Shown piece by piece: positions 1 through 11,900 of a stretch of 64,000 bases of DNA. Origin of the DNA: Macrostomum hystrix (Eukaryota; Platyhelminthes; Macrostomidae). Both the position numbers and the translations under genes were made by a program. The stretch is from positions 2,362,001-2,426,000 of the forward strand of contig CATNEN010000029.1 of assembly GCA_950097015.1 (NCBI GenBank). Direction: 5' to 3'. Numbering within the stretch: the stretch's first letter is position 1; each line of letters opens with the position of its first letter. The notes under the pieces are model-generated. The model was given only the letters and a program-made list of their open reading frames with translations. It did not search any database and was not told the origin of the DNA.

Positions 1-367
1 TCGCACAGCATTTCCGCCACCTCCTTTGCATAATTGTCATCGGCTAGCTGCGATGACAACGCACTGGTAGCATTACTTGTGACAGTTGCAGCTGCCAAAT
101 CGGAGGCGGCATTCTCGTCTGCATTATCTACACTACCAATCCATTCATCCACTACCTCCAGCTGAGCATCATCTGCGAAAATATCGTCGACGTGTCCTCG
201 GCTGAATCTTTTTGCAGAGCTGCCTCGTCAACACCAGATTGGTATTACAGGTACAGAATTCCCGCAAACAGGATAGTCGCCGGCACCGTAGACTGATTTG
301 ACGGCACGCCGATAATTGCACGAAGATTTCGCACGAGTATCTTCTTCACCATCAGGAAGAAGCCGAT
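1..367 (-). CDS. 3' part of unrecognised minus-strand gene (two exons, runs off the window)
   Basis: Read on the minus strand, positions 367 to 249 give an open exon behind a very good acceptor (pyrimidine run then TAG just above 367). It encodes a hydrophobic stretch including FLMVKK and ATILFAGILYL, so a membrane segment is likely. Positions 219 to 1 continue in matching phase (CT plus C) with KRFSRGHVDDIF and an acidic, Ala/Ser/Asp-rich tail that runs out of the window. Between them the frame has a TAA, and a GT...AG interval of only 29 nt (248 to 220) would remove it. I do not recognise the family. The open frames, phase agreement and acceptor support coding; the very short intron is the weak point. 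Alternatively the 249-367 exon ends at its stop. Confidence 0.4.
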
Positions 368-369
368 CT

Positions 370-1710
370 AGGAAGAAACATCAAAAGTAAAATTGCTCTT
401 TCGTTGAGCAGAAAACATTGATTTATGATATTAATGCTGATCTGTTTATGTAATCTATTGTGCTTTTCCAAATAGCAAAAAATTCACTTATAATATAATT
501 TGATCAGTCGCACAATTGTGAGAAGGCGACATGAGCAGCCTATCGCCTCGATCCACCGGGAAAGGGCGCAAGTACCAACAATTTAAACCGGTCGAAAGCC
601 TCGATAACCTATAGCTACCATGGTTTCACCGGGAGCTCATTGCCTCGATATCTTTTCTCACGTTGTATATTGTATTGCAGAATAAACCACCAGAAGCCAT
701 GTAGAAGTCAGTCAGAATTTTTAATATCGAATTCTCGACGATTTCATTTCCTTAAAACAATATAATCATAATTATTCTTCTAACTGCACGGTTTACATTA
801 TGTTGATAGCGTACGAGTATAAGTTGTCGGTATTACCAAGATTTTTCAATCTACTAGTGCATTTTATAATTCTAACGGCAACGGATGTGCCTCAAAAGCA
901 CAATCCTTTCATTCAGATTATAATGAAGGGTCCAGCGGGGGGGACGCATGTCAACATGCAGTAGGTGGAGAAATTTGAGATCATACTTAGGGTGCGACGG
1001 TAATTTCAATATTATCTTACGTTTCCCTACACTTTTATTCGAAAGTGTTTAAAGAACATCATTAATTAGGGTCGCTCTCGGGCATTTGCAACACCCTTGA
1101 TTTACTCTATTAACTAATTCAATCATCAATTAATTCCTACTTTTTTGCTCAGGAAAATATGAGCACGTAACTGAGTGAGCACTTACACTAGTAATTGATG
1201 CATTACATAAGTCACAAAGTTAATTCAGAAACTATTTAGATAACTCACGAGCTCCTGTTTTAAAGTATAAAACGCTACCGCTCATTTTGAATGTTTTCTT
1301 ATATTAAGTTTTGCTTAAGATTAAACAAACTGGTCTATTAGAATACCTAACCAAAAAAGTATAGCAATTAATGATAGATTGTATAATTTTTAAAAGAGCT
1401 GTCTAAGAGATGTTTTTGCGTTTGTATTTAAATAATTAGAATCGTTGCATTTTGCAAGAAATATCTTTCAAGGGTCTGGGTGTAATTTTCATAATTTCAC
1501 AAAAGCTGTAACTCTAAGATAGTAATGCGCGATTGCTTTGTATTATGGCAATCTTCAATGGATTTTTGAAACAAGATACCAAACTGACAGATTTATTTTA
1601 TAGTGGTTTTCATAATTTTTATAACTGTACTCTTATAGCTAAAGTAGACTAAACGTCTTAGCAAAAAATCTACTCTATTAACACTGTCATAACTCATAAT
1701 ATTAGTAAGT
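370..1710. other. AT-rich intergenic DNA, no gene seen
   Basis: No convincing exon, repeat array or RNA gene was seen. The stretch around 530 to 650 is more GC-rich and could belong to the upstream part of the minus-strand gene at the window start. Short open frames here lack family features. Confidence 0.4.
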
Positions 1711-2012
1711 TGTAGCCTAGTGGTTAGGGCGTTGGACTCACGACTTGAAGGTCGGGGGTTCGATTCCCGACTCCACTGGAACAATTTGTGTCCTTTAGCA
1801 AGACACTTAACTCTGCATTGCTTCAGTTCACCCAGCTGTTAAATGGGTACCAGCATCAGCTGGGATAATTGAAGGTGGGTGTGGCGTCCCCCCAGTCCAT
1901 GGACTGAACAGCTGTACGCAGCCTTCAGATGTGCTGCGCATTAGCTGCTGCTGTGCTGTTGGCTGCACATCTGACCTAATTGGGGCAGGTGTAATAAAAA
2001 AAAAATAAAAAA
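1711..2012 (+). mobile_element. tRNA-derived SINE, full-length copy
   Basis: The head is tRNA-like: an A-box region (TAGCCTAGTGGTTAG), a seven-base anticodon-like loop reading CAC, and a B-box (GGTTCGATTCC). A body follows with TGTCCTTTAGCAAGACACTT and a stretch ending TCTGACCTAATTGGGGCAGG, then an A-rich tail at about 1992 to 2012. Related copies lie at 2351 (opposite strand), 18781 and 55136, so this is a dispersed family and not a working tRNA gene. The body sequence shared by all copies and the A-rich 3' end are as expected for LINE-mobilised SINEs. Confidence 0.85.
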
Positions 2013-2350
2013 TTAGTAAGTTAATCGCATCATAACCGTTCATGCAGAAATTTTTTTAGTTAAACTAACATTTTAAAATCCATTTCGTAAGTTTTTATAA
2101 AAAACTATAATTAAATTTATGAACTTCTTTTATAAAAAAAGATGGATGGATCATGGATATAATTTTTAGCTTGGCTAGGCTAGCCTTAACCTAAGCAATG
2201 TTTTTTATCAAAAGTTTCTTAATTTTCGATTTATACATTTTTTAATGTACTACTTTTAGTTGTAAAGTTGAAATAAACAATTTTGCTCAGTATGTATGCT
2301 TAAGTATTTTTGCTACATTGCACATCTTCAATAACAATAATAATAATTGA

Positions 2351-2636
2351 TTATACCTGCCCCAATTGGGTCAGATGTGCAGCCAACAGCACAGCTGCAG
2401 CTAATGCGTGGCACATCTGAAGGCTGCATACAGGTGTTCAGTCCACGGACTCGGGGGACGCCACACCCACCTTTAATTATCCCAGCTGATGCTGGTACCC
2501 ATTTAACAGCTGGGTGAACTGAAGCAGTGCAGAGTTAAGTGTCTTGCTAAAGGACACAAATTGTTCCAGTGGAGTCAGGAATCAAACCCCCAACCTTCAA
2601 GTCGTGAGTCCGATGCCCTAACCACTAGGCTACAAC
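2351..2636 (-). mobile_element. tRNA-derived SINE, inverted copy
   Basis: On the minus strand this repeats the 1711 element from the tRNA-like head (2636 downwards) to the TCTGACCCAATTGGGGCAGG end near 2355. It differs at scattered positions, including the B-box region (GGTTTGATTCC). With the copy at 1711 it forms an inverted pair about 340 bp apart, able to fold into a long hairpin if transcribed together. Confidence 0.85.
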
Positions 2637-2639
2637 CTC

Positions 2640-4080
2640 TACATCTTCAATAAAAATATGAGATCTAATCTAGTAATAGCTTGGCTATCTTGCAGTTTTG
2701 CACCTTAAATTATTTGCTTCTCTTTAAAATTTATTTTAGCTAATAATAATGATATTTTATGTAGTTAGACAAAGTTTGACTAAGTGTTTAGTGTGGGGCC
2801 TAACAAGTAAAAAAACTATGAACAAGTTTTGTCAATGTGACAGTCAGTTATATATGTAGGATTACCTAGACTAGGTAGTAGCAGGTAAAACAGAACAAGA
2901 GATTGCTGAATGCCTTTGCACAATAGATCCAATGCCACAGACACTCCTTGATATGGCTGTTGAAAAGGCTTCCAGTTAATTTAGCGACAGTCCAATTCTG
3001 CTACAACTAATTAGGCAACAAGTCAGTTTGGCAACAGTCAATTTGGCGACAGCAAAAAAGGTTCTGCAAGAAATTATATAAATTGAGAGTTTAATTCGAC
3101 ATGACATGTATCAGTGACTTATTCTTTGGACATTTATTCGTTTTTTGTTTGAGTATTATTAGATTATTTTTTGGGTGAAATTATTTTCCAATCTCTGCTT
3201 TTATAAATTGGGTGTTGTAGATGCCCGGGAGTGTCCTCAGACTGACAGCGTCATTGTAAGTAAAAAGGTTATGCTCCTTTCTGAGCTCTTGTTTTCACTT
3301 GGACTATATACAAGCAGATTGACACAATTTATGTTTGTGAGCGAGCAATTTAAAATGTTTTTTTATCACACAAAAGTAAAAATGCATATAAACATCAAGT
3401 GCCTCATCAAAAGCTTACATACCATATGTATGCAATAAGTACTGTATGGTAAAAAGCTGTTAAAATGTGCATGCTCAACATGTAGATTAAAAACTCAAGG
3501 GCCATTCAGCAGGCTGCATGATTCAAACAATTTTTCTGAGGTCTGCTCTACAGAGAGATATTCGGCCCAATAGCACTGGTACTGCAGGTCCCGCCGGCGA
3601 TAATTTACCCTTTGTCGTATTTGCTGGGTACCTTGAGCAACATACACTCAAGGTAACCCAGTACACAATTGCTAGCCTTATTATCAAATACATGCATGAA
3701 TAAAAATTACCTTCATTCCAATATACTCTACTTATAGTAGAGTTCTTGAGTTCTTACAGAGACTCAAAGAAATGATGTTAATTTAAATCATTGTACCATC
3801 CAAAATTAGTAAAAGCATCATAAATTAGTAAACCAAGTACATGTAGCCAGTCAAATAATTCTCAAATGACATGTGAATTTTTTATGTTTTCATTCTGCAC
3901 ACATTCCCGCACAAACTAAGCAAAAATGGTAATAAACCCATGAATTCGTTTTATTTTATTAATTTTTATCTTAGCAAGCAGGCAGAGTTTCGAAAGGGCT
4001 TTTTTGTTCAGTTTAATAACTATAATTTTCTTCTTGTATATCATTATATGATTCTTGAATATAACCATAGAAGGCTTTAT
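2640..4080. other. AT-rich intergenic DNA upstream of the cwf21 gene
   Basis: No gene was identified. A short degenerate direct repeat built on TTGGCAACAGTCAA occurs at about 2980 to 3060. The open frames at 3175 and 3518 are short and have no family signature. Confidence 0.35.
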
Positions 4081-4150
4081 TTATTGAAATAAGCAATTAT
4101 AACCGATATTGTTTAAAATAAATTGCAGTGTTCTAATCTAAATCAGCAGC

Positions 4151-5670
4151 ATGTACAACGGCATAGGCTTGACAACGCCGCGTGGCAGTGGCACCAACGG
4201 CTATGTGCAGCGCAACATTGCATTTGTTAAACGAGCCAAAGAGCGAGTTGACTACAAGAGCGAAGCTGAACTGCGCCGTGCTGACGAGCTCATGTTTAAA
4301 GAACCAAATAAAGAGATTCTTGAGCACGAGAGGAAGCGCAAGATTGAATTGAAGTGCGCCGAAATGGAGGAGCTCATGGAGGAGCAGGGGTGAGCACTGT
4401 TCAACTTCCGTCTCAACTTCAGAGACGATAGAGAGAGATAGATTTGAGCGAAGTTGAGCTAGCTTTTATTGATGAAATGCGAGAAAGTATTTGGATTGAA
4501 AAAGCTTAGGCATGCGTAAATTGTGTTAAAGTTGGCCGTAAAAAACACTCAGAGCGGCAGGAAAGTGTACAATCAAAGCAACAACAAATCAGAGAACGAG
4601 AACCGAAAACGATCAAGTAGATAAAAACAATTCTTAAATACAGTCTTTATAAGGACAACCAATTCTTTTAAATGAGAAATAAATAGTGTGCTAAAAACTC
4701 AGGCGAAAAGTAGCCTACTGCAGTTAATTAATTCAGATATATGCACTGGGGGCTGATGAAAGCCTCAGACAGGTGGGAAGTCCAGGACGGATCAGTCCCA
4801 TGCCAGGTCCTTGGACACATGCGGCCCGGCCCTGCTGTTGTGCTACTGCTGACTGTGGTATGTACTGGGTGGAGCTAAATGAAAGCCTTCGCTGCATTGC
4901 GTGCAACTTGTTCGCTGTTCCAATAGAGCCTCGGACGACTGTTAAACGAGATTTATTGTCAAAATAAGAGGAGATCAATCGCTGGTCCTGGGAGAAGATA
5001 GACGAAAGCGAAACTAGACACGCAGTGAAAGAACTTCTTTTAGTTTTACATTAATGAAACCGATATTTCGGCCTTCGTCAGGTCTTTTATATTTCATTTA
5101 AAATGACGTGCCATTTTCCTATATCCATTGCACATTAACAGCTTCGACGCTGAGGAAATTCGTCGGAAGGTTTCAAATTTTCGCAAATTTCTCGCCGTCG
5201 AAGACGAGCAACAACAAAAGCAGCGACTGGAATCCGCTGCCGCCACTGGCAGGCCAATCTTTCCGTCCGTTGCTAAGGACGCAGAGACTGGCCGACCAGT
5301 TGCTAAGGGGACGCACGAGGTCACGGCGGCCAGACAGCAGCAGGCTGAGCTAATGCGCGACGCTTTGAAGATCGATCGCAGCCGCGAAGCCGGCTCCACA
5401 GCGGCCTCGGCTACAGCCGCATCCGCCCTGCCCTACCTGCGCTCCGATTCCGACGATTCGGAAGATTCCGACTCAGATTCCGCCGCAGCTAAAAAATCTG
5501 CCAAGAAGGCGGCTAAAAAAGAGCGAAAAAAGGACAAAGAAAAGAAAGACAAGAAGAAAAAGAAGAAGTCAAAGCGCAGCAAGAAGGATAAGGCGGACAA
5601 GAAGGATCGATCGGGCAGGCGCGAGCGCAGCCGGAGTCCGATGGCGCGCTCCGGTGACAGGCGGAAATGA
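4151..5670 (+). CDS. cwf21-domain splicing factor (CWC21 / SRRM2 N-terminus-like)
   Basis: Two exons, 4151-4389 and 5142-5670, give 255 aa. The start MYNGIGLTTPRGSGTNG and VQRN are the hallmark of Cwc21/SRRM2 proteins, which sit in the spliceosome active site next to Prp8 and Snu114. The cwf21 helix runs from about residue 45 (HERKRKIELKCAEMEELMEEQG) across the splice junction into FDAEEIRRKV, so the intron phase (2 nt plus C) is confirmed by homology. The donor is GGG|GTGAGC and the acceptor is TTAACAG. The C-terminal half is Ala-rich, then acidic Ser/Asp, then Lys-rich and RS-like (RRERSRSP). The long RS tail of vertebrate SRRM2 is absent, so size is closer to short invertebrate or yeast forms. 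An acceptor-like site upstream (4115 to 4127) suggests a spliced 5' leader. Confidence 0.9.
4390..5141 (+). other. Intron of the cwf21 gene
   Basis: It starts GTGAGC and ends TTAACAG. Near 5055 to 5090 is GAAACCGATATTTCGGCC followed by TTCGTCAGG, a motif resembling the 3' tails of retroelements in other animals. No other gene was seen inside. Confidence 0.7.
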
Positions 5671-5679
5671 GACTTGCAC

Positions 5680-5960
5680 ATACCTTAGCCGTGTCTTGAA
5701 TGCTGATCATTCAATTGAACTGCTCTCTGTCTGTGCATTGGGCACAAAGTTTGCTGTTCATTTGTAAATTTCCAATTTCATTATCATTGCCTTTGTTGCT
5801 TATTTGTTTGCTATTATGACATAATTTAACAACTGAGAGGCCTTTCGTACTCCCATAATTTATCTATTAGAATGCGACATCCCCCACAGCCATCGGAACA
5901 TCGGAACAACTTTAATTATTAATAAGTGATACTTTTTGTGTCTCAAATCATTTTAGGACA
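5680..5960. other. 3' flank of the cwf21 gene
   Basis: AT-rich sequence with no gene. It should hold the 3' UTR of the cwf21 gene, but no canonical AATAAA was found before the minisatellite begins. Confidence 0.3.
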
Positions 5961-5974
5961 ACTGGTTGGCTGCA

Positions 5975-7425
5975 CAATTGTCTGTTGGTGGATAATTTTC
6001 TGCGTGGACAATTGTCTGTTGGTGGATAATTTTCTGCGTGGACAATTGTCTGTTGGTGGATAATTTTCTGCGTGGACAATTGTCTGTTGGTGGATAATTT
6101 TCTGCGTGGACAATTGTCTGTTGGTGGATAATTTTCTGCGTGGACAATTGTCTGTTGGTGGATAATTTTCTGCGTGGACAATTGTCTGTTGGTGGATAAT
6201 TTTCTGCGTGGACAATTGTCTGTTGGTGGATAATTTTCTGCGTGGACAATTGTCTGTTGGTGGATAATTTTCTGCGTGGACATTGTCTGTTGGTGGATAA
6301 TTTTCTGCGTGGACAATTGTCTGTTGGTAGATAATTTTCTGCGTGGACATTGTCTGTTAGGGGATAATTTTCTGCGTGGACAATTGTCTGTTGGGGGATA
6401 ATTTTCTGCGTGGACAATTGTCTGTTAGGGGATAATTTCTGCGTGGACAATTGTCTGTTAGGGGATAATTTCTGCGTGGACATTGTCTGTTGGGGGATAA
6501 TTTCTGCGTGGACATTGTCTGTTAGGGGATAATTTCTGCGTGGACATTGTCTGTTAGGGGATAATTTTCTGCGTGGACAATTGTCTGTTGGGGGATAATT
6601 TTCTGCGTGGACAATTGTCTGTTAGGGGATAATTTCTGCGTGGACAATTGTCTGTTAGGGGATAATTTCTGCGTGGACATTGTCTGTTGGAGGATAATTT
6701 TCTGCGTGGACAATTGTCTGTTAGGGGATAATTTTCTGCGTGGACAATTGTCTGTTAGGGGATAATTTTCTGCGTGGACATTGTCTGTTGGGGGATAATT
6801 TTCTGCGTGGACAATTGTCTGTTGGGGGATAATTTTCTGCGTGGACAATTGTCTGTTGGTGGATAATTTTCTGCGTGGACAATTGTCTGTTGGTGGATAA
6901 TTTTCTGCGTGGACATTGTCTGTTAGGGGATAATTTTCTGCGTGGACAATTGTCTGTTAGGGGATAATTTTCTGCGTGGACATTGTCTGTTGGGGGATAA
7001 TTTTCTGCGTGGACATTGTCTGTTGGGGGGATAATTTTCTGCGTGGACAATTGTCTGTTGGGGGATAATTTTCTGCGTGGACAATTGTCTGTTGGGGGAT
7101 AATTTTCTGCGTGGACAATTGTCTGTTGGTGGATAATTTTCTGCGTGGACAATTGTCTGTTGGTGGATAATTTTCTGCGTGGACAATTGTCTGTTGGTGG
7201 ATAATTTTCTGCGTGGACAATTGTCTGTTGGTGGATAATTTTCTGCGTGGACAATTGTCTGTTGGTGGATAATTTTCTGCGTGGACAATTGTCTGTTGGT
7301 GGATAATTTTCTGCGTGGACAATTGTCTGTTGGTGGATAATTTTCTGCGTGGACAATTGTCTGTTGGTGGATAATTTTCTGCGTGGACATTGTCTGTTGG
7401 AGGATAATTTTCTGCGTGGACAAGT
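5975..7425. repeat. 34-bp minisatellite, about 43 copies
   Basis: The unit is GGACAATTGTCTGTTGG followed by TGGATAATTTTCTGCGT. The core GACAATTGTC is a perfect 10-bp palindrome. Variant units lose one base (GACATTGTC), carry TTAGGGGA instead of TTGGTGGA, or have one T fewer in the TTTT run. Variants cluster in the middle (about 6340 to 7080), while both flanks are nearly uniform. Long minus-strand open frames arise only because the unit lacks stops in all three minus frames. Confidence 0.95.
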
Positions 7426-7614
7426 GTGTGCTAGTGATATTTCGGGGAAATCTTTCCCAGTTGTATTTTTTGTCATCTCTTCTATTTCACTTTACTGGTG
7501 TATCAAATTTCATACACTTTCTGTTATTTTGGGCAGAATTTAATTGTGAATATGAAATTAAATAAATGACAATGTTGCTTTTTGTCTGTCTGTAATGCTT
7601 TTATTCCTTATGTT

Positions 7615-8755
7615 CGCTGTTATGTTGAAATATCCTCAAATCTCTGGTCACAGTTATGTTGAAATATCCTCAAATCTCTGGTCACAGTTATGTTGAAATA
7701 TCCTCAAATCTCTGGTCACAGTTATGTTGAAATATCCTCAAATCTCTGGGTCACTGTTATGTTGAAATATCCTCAAATCTCTGGTCACAGTTATGTTGAA
7801 ATATCCTCAAATCTCTGGTCACAGTTATGTTGAAATATCCTCAAATCTCTGGGTCGCTGTTATGTTGAAATATCCTCAAATCTCTGGGTCACTGTTATGT
7901 TGAAATATCCTCAAATCTCTGGTCACAGTTATGTTGAAATATCCTCAAATCTCTGGTCACAGTTATGTTGAAATATCCTCAAATCTCTGGGTCACTGTTA
8001 TGTTGAAATATCCTCAAATCTCTGGTCACAGTTATGTTGAAATATCCTCAAATCTCTGGTCACAGTTATGTTGAAATATCCTCAAATCTCTGGGTCGCTG
8101 TTATGTTGAAATATCCTCAAATCTCTGGTCACTGTTATGTTGAAATATCCTCAAATCTCTGGTCACTGTTATGTTGAAATATCCTCAAATCTCTGGGTCA
8201 CTGTTATGTTGAAATATCCTCAAATCTCTGGGTCGCTGTTATGTTGAAATATCCTCAAATCTCTGGGTCACTGTTATGTTGAAATATCCTCAAATATCTG
8301 GGTCGCTGTTATGTTGAAATATCCTCAAATCTCTGGTCACTGTTATGTTGAAATATCCTCAAATCTCTGGGTCACTGTTATGTTGAAATATCCTCAAATC
8401 TCTGGGTCACTGTTATGTTGAAATATCCTCAAATCTCTGGGTCGCTGTTATGTTGAAATATCCTCAAATCTCTGGGTCACTGTTATGTTGAAATATCCTC
8501 AAATCTCTGGGTCGCTGTTATGTTGAAATATCCTCAAATCTCTGGGTCACTGTTATGTTGAAATATCCTCAAATCTCTGGGTCACTGTTATGTCCAAATA
8601 TCCTCAAATCTCTGGGTCACTGTTATGTTGAAATATCCTCAAATCTCTGGGTCACTGTTATGTCCAGATATCCTCAAATCTCTGGTCACAATTATGTTGA
8701 AATATCCTCAAATATCTGGTCACAGTTATGTTGAAATATCCTCAAATTTCTGTGT
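7615..8755. repeat. 34/35-bp minisatellite, about 33 copies
   Basis: The unit is GTTATGTTGAAATATCCTC followed by AAATCTCTGGGTCACT. Units alternate between GGTCACAG (34 bp), GGGTCACT and GGGTCGCT (35 bp). The last few copies near the DmX gene are diverged (TGTCCAAATATCC). The array ends about 220 bp upstream of the DmX start codon, so it lies in the promoter or 5' leader region. Confidence 0.95.
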
Positions 8756-8799
8756 CCATTTATTGTTTTCCATGGCAGCTTAAAATATAGTATTTAAAA

Positions 8800-8975
8800 T
8801 GCATTTCAGTGGCACCTTATCCGCTACGACGGTGTTAGAGCTGCTACGAATCCCAACACAGCGCCTGCTTACAGCGGGGCTCGCCAATTAACTCGTTGGC
8901 CACTGCTTCTCCTTGCTATTTATCTGGTCCACATTGCATATATCTGCTCTCTACTCATAGTAGAAAGTTGAGAAC
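8800..8975 (+). promoter_or_regulatory. 5' leader of the DmX gene with acceptor-like site
   Basis: TTTAAAATGCATTTCAG ends at about 8811 and looks like a 3' splice acceptor. Because no coding exon lies upstream, it could join an untranslated exon or receive a spliced leader. The start codon context is GAGAACATGC. Confidence 0.3.
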
Positions 8976-11900
8976 ATGCGGCTTCATCAAATATTAACCG
9001 GCTCGTGCAATGCCACCGCCAGGGCGTTCTCTCGCGGCGTAGCCGAAGGCGCCACATTCATTGCATACGCCAGCGGCTGCGATCTAGTTATCCTCGATGG
9101 CAGCTTCAAGCGTGTTCAAATCCTGCCCGGCGTCACTCACGGCCAGGTGCAAATTAGCGGCCTGGATTGCAGCCAGGAGACTGGCAAAATTGCCGCATCC
9201 TACGGTGATCACATTGTGATCTTCGAGCCTGTACCCGTAACCCAGGAGGACGCATATTTCCCATGTAAATGGAAACGATTTGGCGACATCTGCGCCGATA
9301 GTTCCGTCACCGATCTGGCCTGGAGTCCGAATGGAGACCATCTCATCACTGCCGGCGAGTCCATCCAGATCTGGGTGTCAGCGCCGGCTTTCACCATCAT
9401 CCTGGACGATGGGCTGGACGACCCCGAGCCCAACGGCCCGGCCAAATGGCGCTGCGCATGGGGCCAGAAGCTGTCTAAACCTGTCGATCACGTGCGTTTC
9501 TCATCCGACGGCTTATTCTTCGCCTCCTACGGCCGCAGCGATCCGTTCCTGAAGATCTGGTACCGCGACAATCCGCCTGGCTGCTGCGATTCGGACTCTT
9601 CGGCCGCTGATGACCGGCCGCCGGCCTTCAATTTTGTCTACCTGTCCCACCCGGCGCCAGTGACCGGTTTCTCCTGGCGGCAGACCAGTCAGCACATGCC
9701 GCGCGGCTGCGTTGCCAACCTTTTAATAACATCGTGCGAGGACAATGTCTGCAGGATCTGGTCCGAGACTGTGTTGCCAGATGATGGCTTGATCGATGCG
9801 TCAGCTTCGGCCACCGCTGCGGCTGCTGCTGCCGCCGCCGGCGAGGATGGCGCCACCATCGATTCGGCAGCCGCTTCGGGTGAGACTAATTCTCCAACAT
9901 CTTTTAAATCACCCATCTTCTTCAGACCCATGTTCTAATATTTTTATTATATCCTATCCTTTCCTATGTTCAAATATCCCATCCTGTTCCTATGTTCTAA
10001 TATCCTATCCTTTCCTATGTTCAAATATCCCATCCTGTTCCTATGTTCTAATATCCCATCCTGTTCCTATGTTCTAATATCCCATCCTGTTCCTATGTTC
10101 TAATATCCCATCCTGTTCCTATGTTCTAATATCCCATCCTGTTCCTATGTTCTAATATCCCATCCTGTTCCTATGTTCTAATATCCCATCCTGTTCCTAT
10201 GTTCTAATATCCCATCCTGTTCCTATGTTCTAATATCCCATCCTGTTCCTATGTTCTAATATCCCATCCTGTTCCTATGTTCTAATATCCCATCCTGTTC
10301 CTATGTTCTAATATCCATCCTGTTCCTATGTTCTAATATCCCATCCTGTTCCTATGTTCTAATATCCCATCCTGTTCCTATGTTCTAATATCCCATCATG
10401 TTCCAGGTTCTAATATCCCATCCTGTTCCTATGTTCTAATATCCCATCCTGTTCCTATGTTCTAATATCCCATCCTGTTCCAGGTTCTGATCTTAAAATC
10501 CCTATTTTTCTCTAGATTTGTACTATTATTTCTCTGTAAAAATGTGTACTTCTATTCGGAGCGCCCGCTAACACTAACTCGAAGCAGCTCCGTCAACAGC
10601 CTGGTCGCGCCGATCCGCCGGCCTCAGCATGGGCTGGCCGCAGGAGTTCGGCGCCAGTCGCCAGCCGGGTCGCTCGCCGCTGCCCAGCGTCAGATTCAAT
10701 CTGGTTGCCAGCGTCAATCCGGAGACGGACATTCCACTGATGCCCTCATTTGGTCGGCACCTGCGCGGCGGTGGCGGAAGCGGCAGCAACGGCTTTGTCA
10801 TGCACTGGCTCAACAATAAGTATCTGAATTTCACAAAGCGTTCCTCCCGTCAGCAGCAGCAGCAGCAGCAGCGGCAAAATCGGAAGTTTTTAAACGACGA
10901 AAATAATATCGAAGGGGGAGCGACTTCAGCTGCGACCAGCCTCGACGCCGCCATGGACCGCTGGTACCAGTGCCCGGACATGCTATTCGCCATTCATCCC
11001 TACGACGGCAGCTTCTTGGTTTGGATGGTGGAGTGGATCGACGAGCGCTCATCCGGCTGCTATCGCCAGGCCCATGTCAGCTTCTCTTCTAGCATTCCGC
11101 GCGCCTTCCCAGTCGGCGATGCAATCTCAATGTCATCGCATCTAATATTATACGGCGAGGATGCCGACGTTTGGGGCGGCCTGCCAGCGGCCAGGCAGCA
11201 GCAACAGCTTGGTAATTTTGTTCTTCTCTTTATTAAATCTCTAAAATTATTAGAGAGTTTCGAGTTTGAGCAGGTCTCTTGCTGGTCCTCGAGTTTGAGC
11301 AGTTCCATTCCTGACCCTCGAGTTTGAGCAGTTCCCTTCCTGACCCTCGAGTTTGAGCAGTTCTCTTGCTGGCCCTCGAGTTTGAGCAGGTCTCTTGCTG
11401 GCCCTCGAGTTTGAGCAGGTCTCTTGCTGGCCCTTGAGTTTGAGCAGTTCCATTCCTGACCCTCGAGTTTGAGCAGTTCTCTTCCTGATCTTCCTGACCC
11501 TCAAGTTTTGAGCAGTTCATGATCCCCTGTTTCAAACAACCGCGCAGGCGAATCGCTGTCCACCTCAGTCGGCAACCTGTGGAAAGGCGGAGGCGGAGGC
11601 GGCGCCGGTGGAAAGAGTCGCGGCGGCGGCCTGATCCTGCCATGCGCCATGATCCTGTCCAAGCACCGCAACGGCTCGTTGAACCTGTGGCAGATTAACT
11701 TTGCCGAGAATTCCAGCTACCAGACTGTAGTGAGCATTAGCCATGTGGACCGCATGAGTGGGCATCGCTTTCGCACCAACAATGTCCAATGTCACCCGGT
11801 GCTGCCGCTAGTGCTGACCAGCTCTCAGCACGAATCCCAGCAGCAAGAAGCAGATGCGCAATCGGGGTCTGATTTCAACTCCGAGCTGATCCTGTGGCGC

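Noticed and set aside
1711..1782. A functional tRNA gene
   Set aside because: The anticodon stem pairs poorly, and the same head occurs with the same downstream body at three other sites, as expected for a SINE.
5943..7476. Several minus-strand open frames of 108-251 codons
   Set aside because: They are translations of the 34-bp minisatellite, whose unit has no stop in any minus frame. No start context or domain supports coding.
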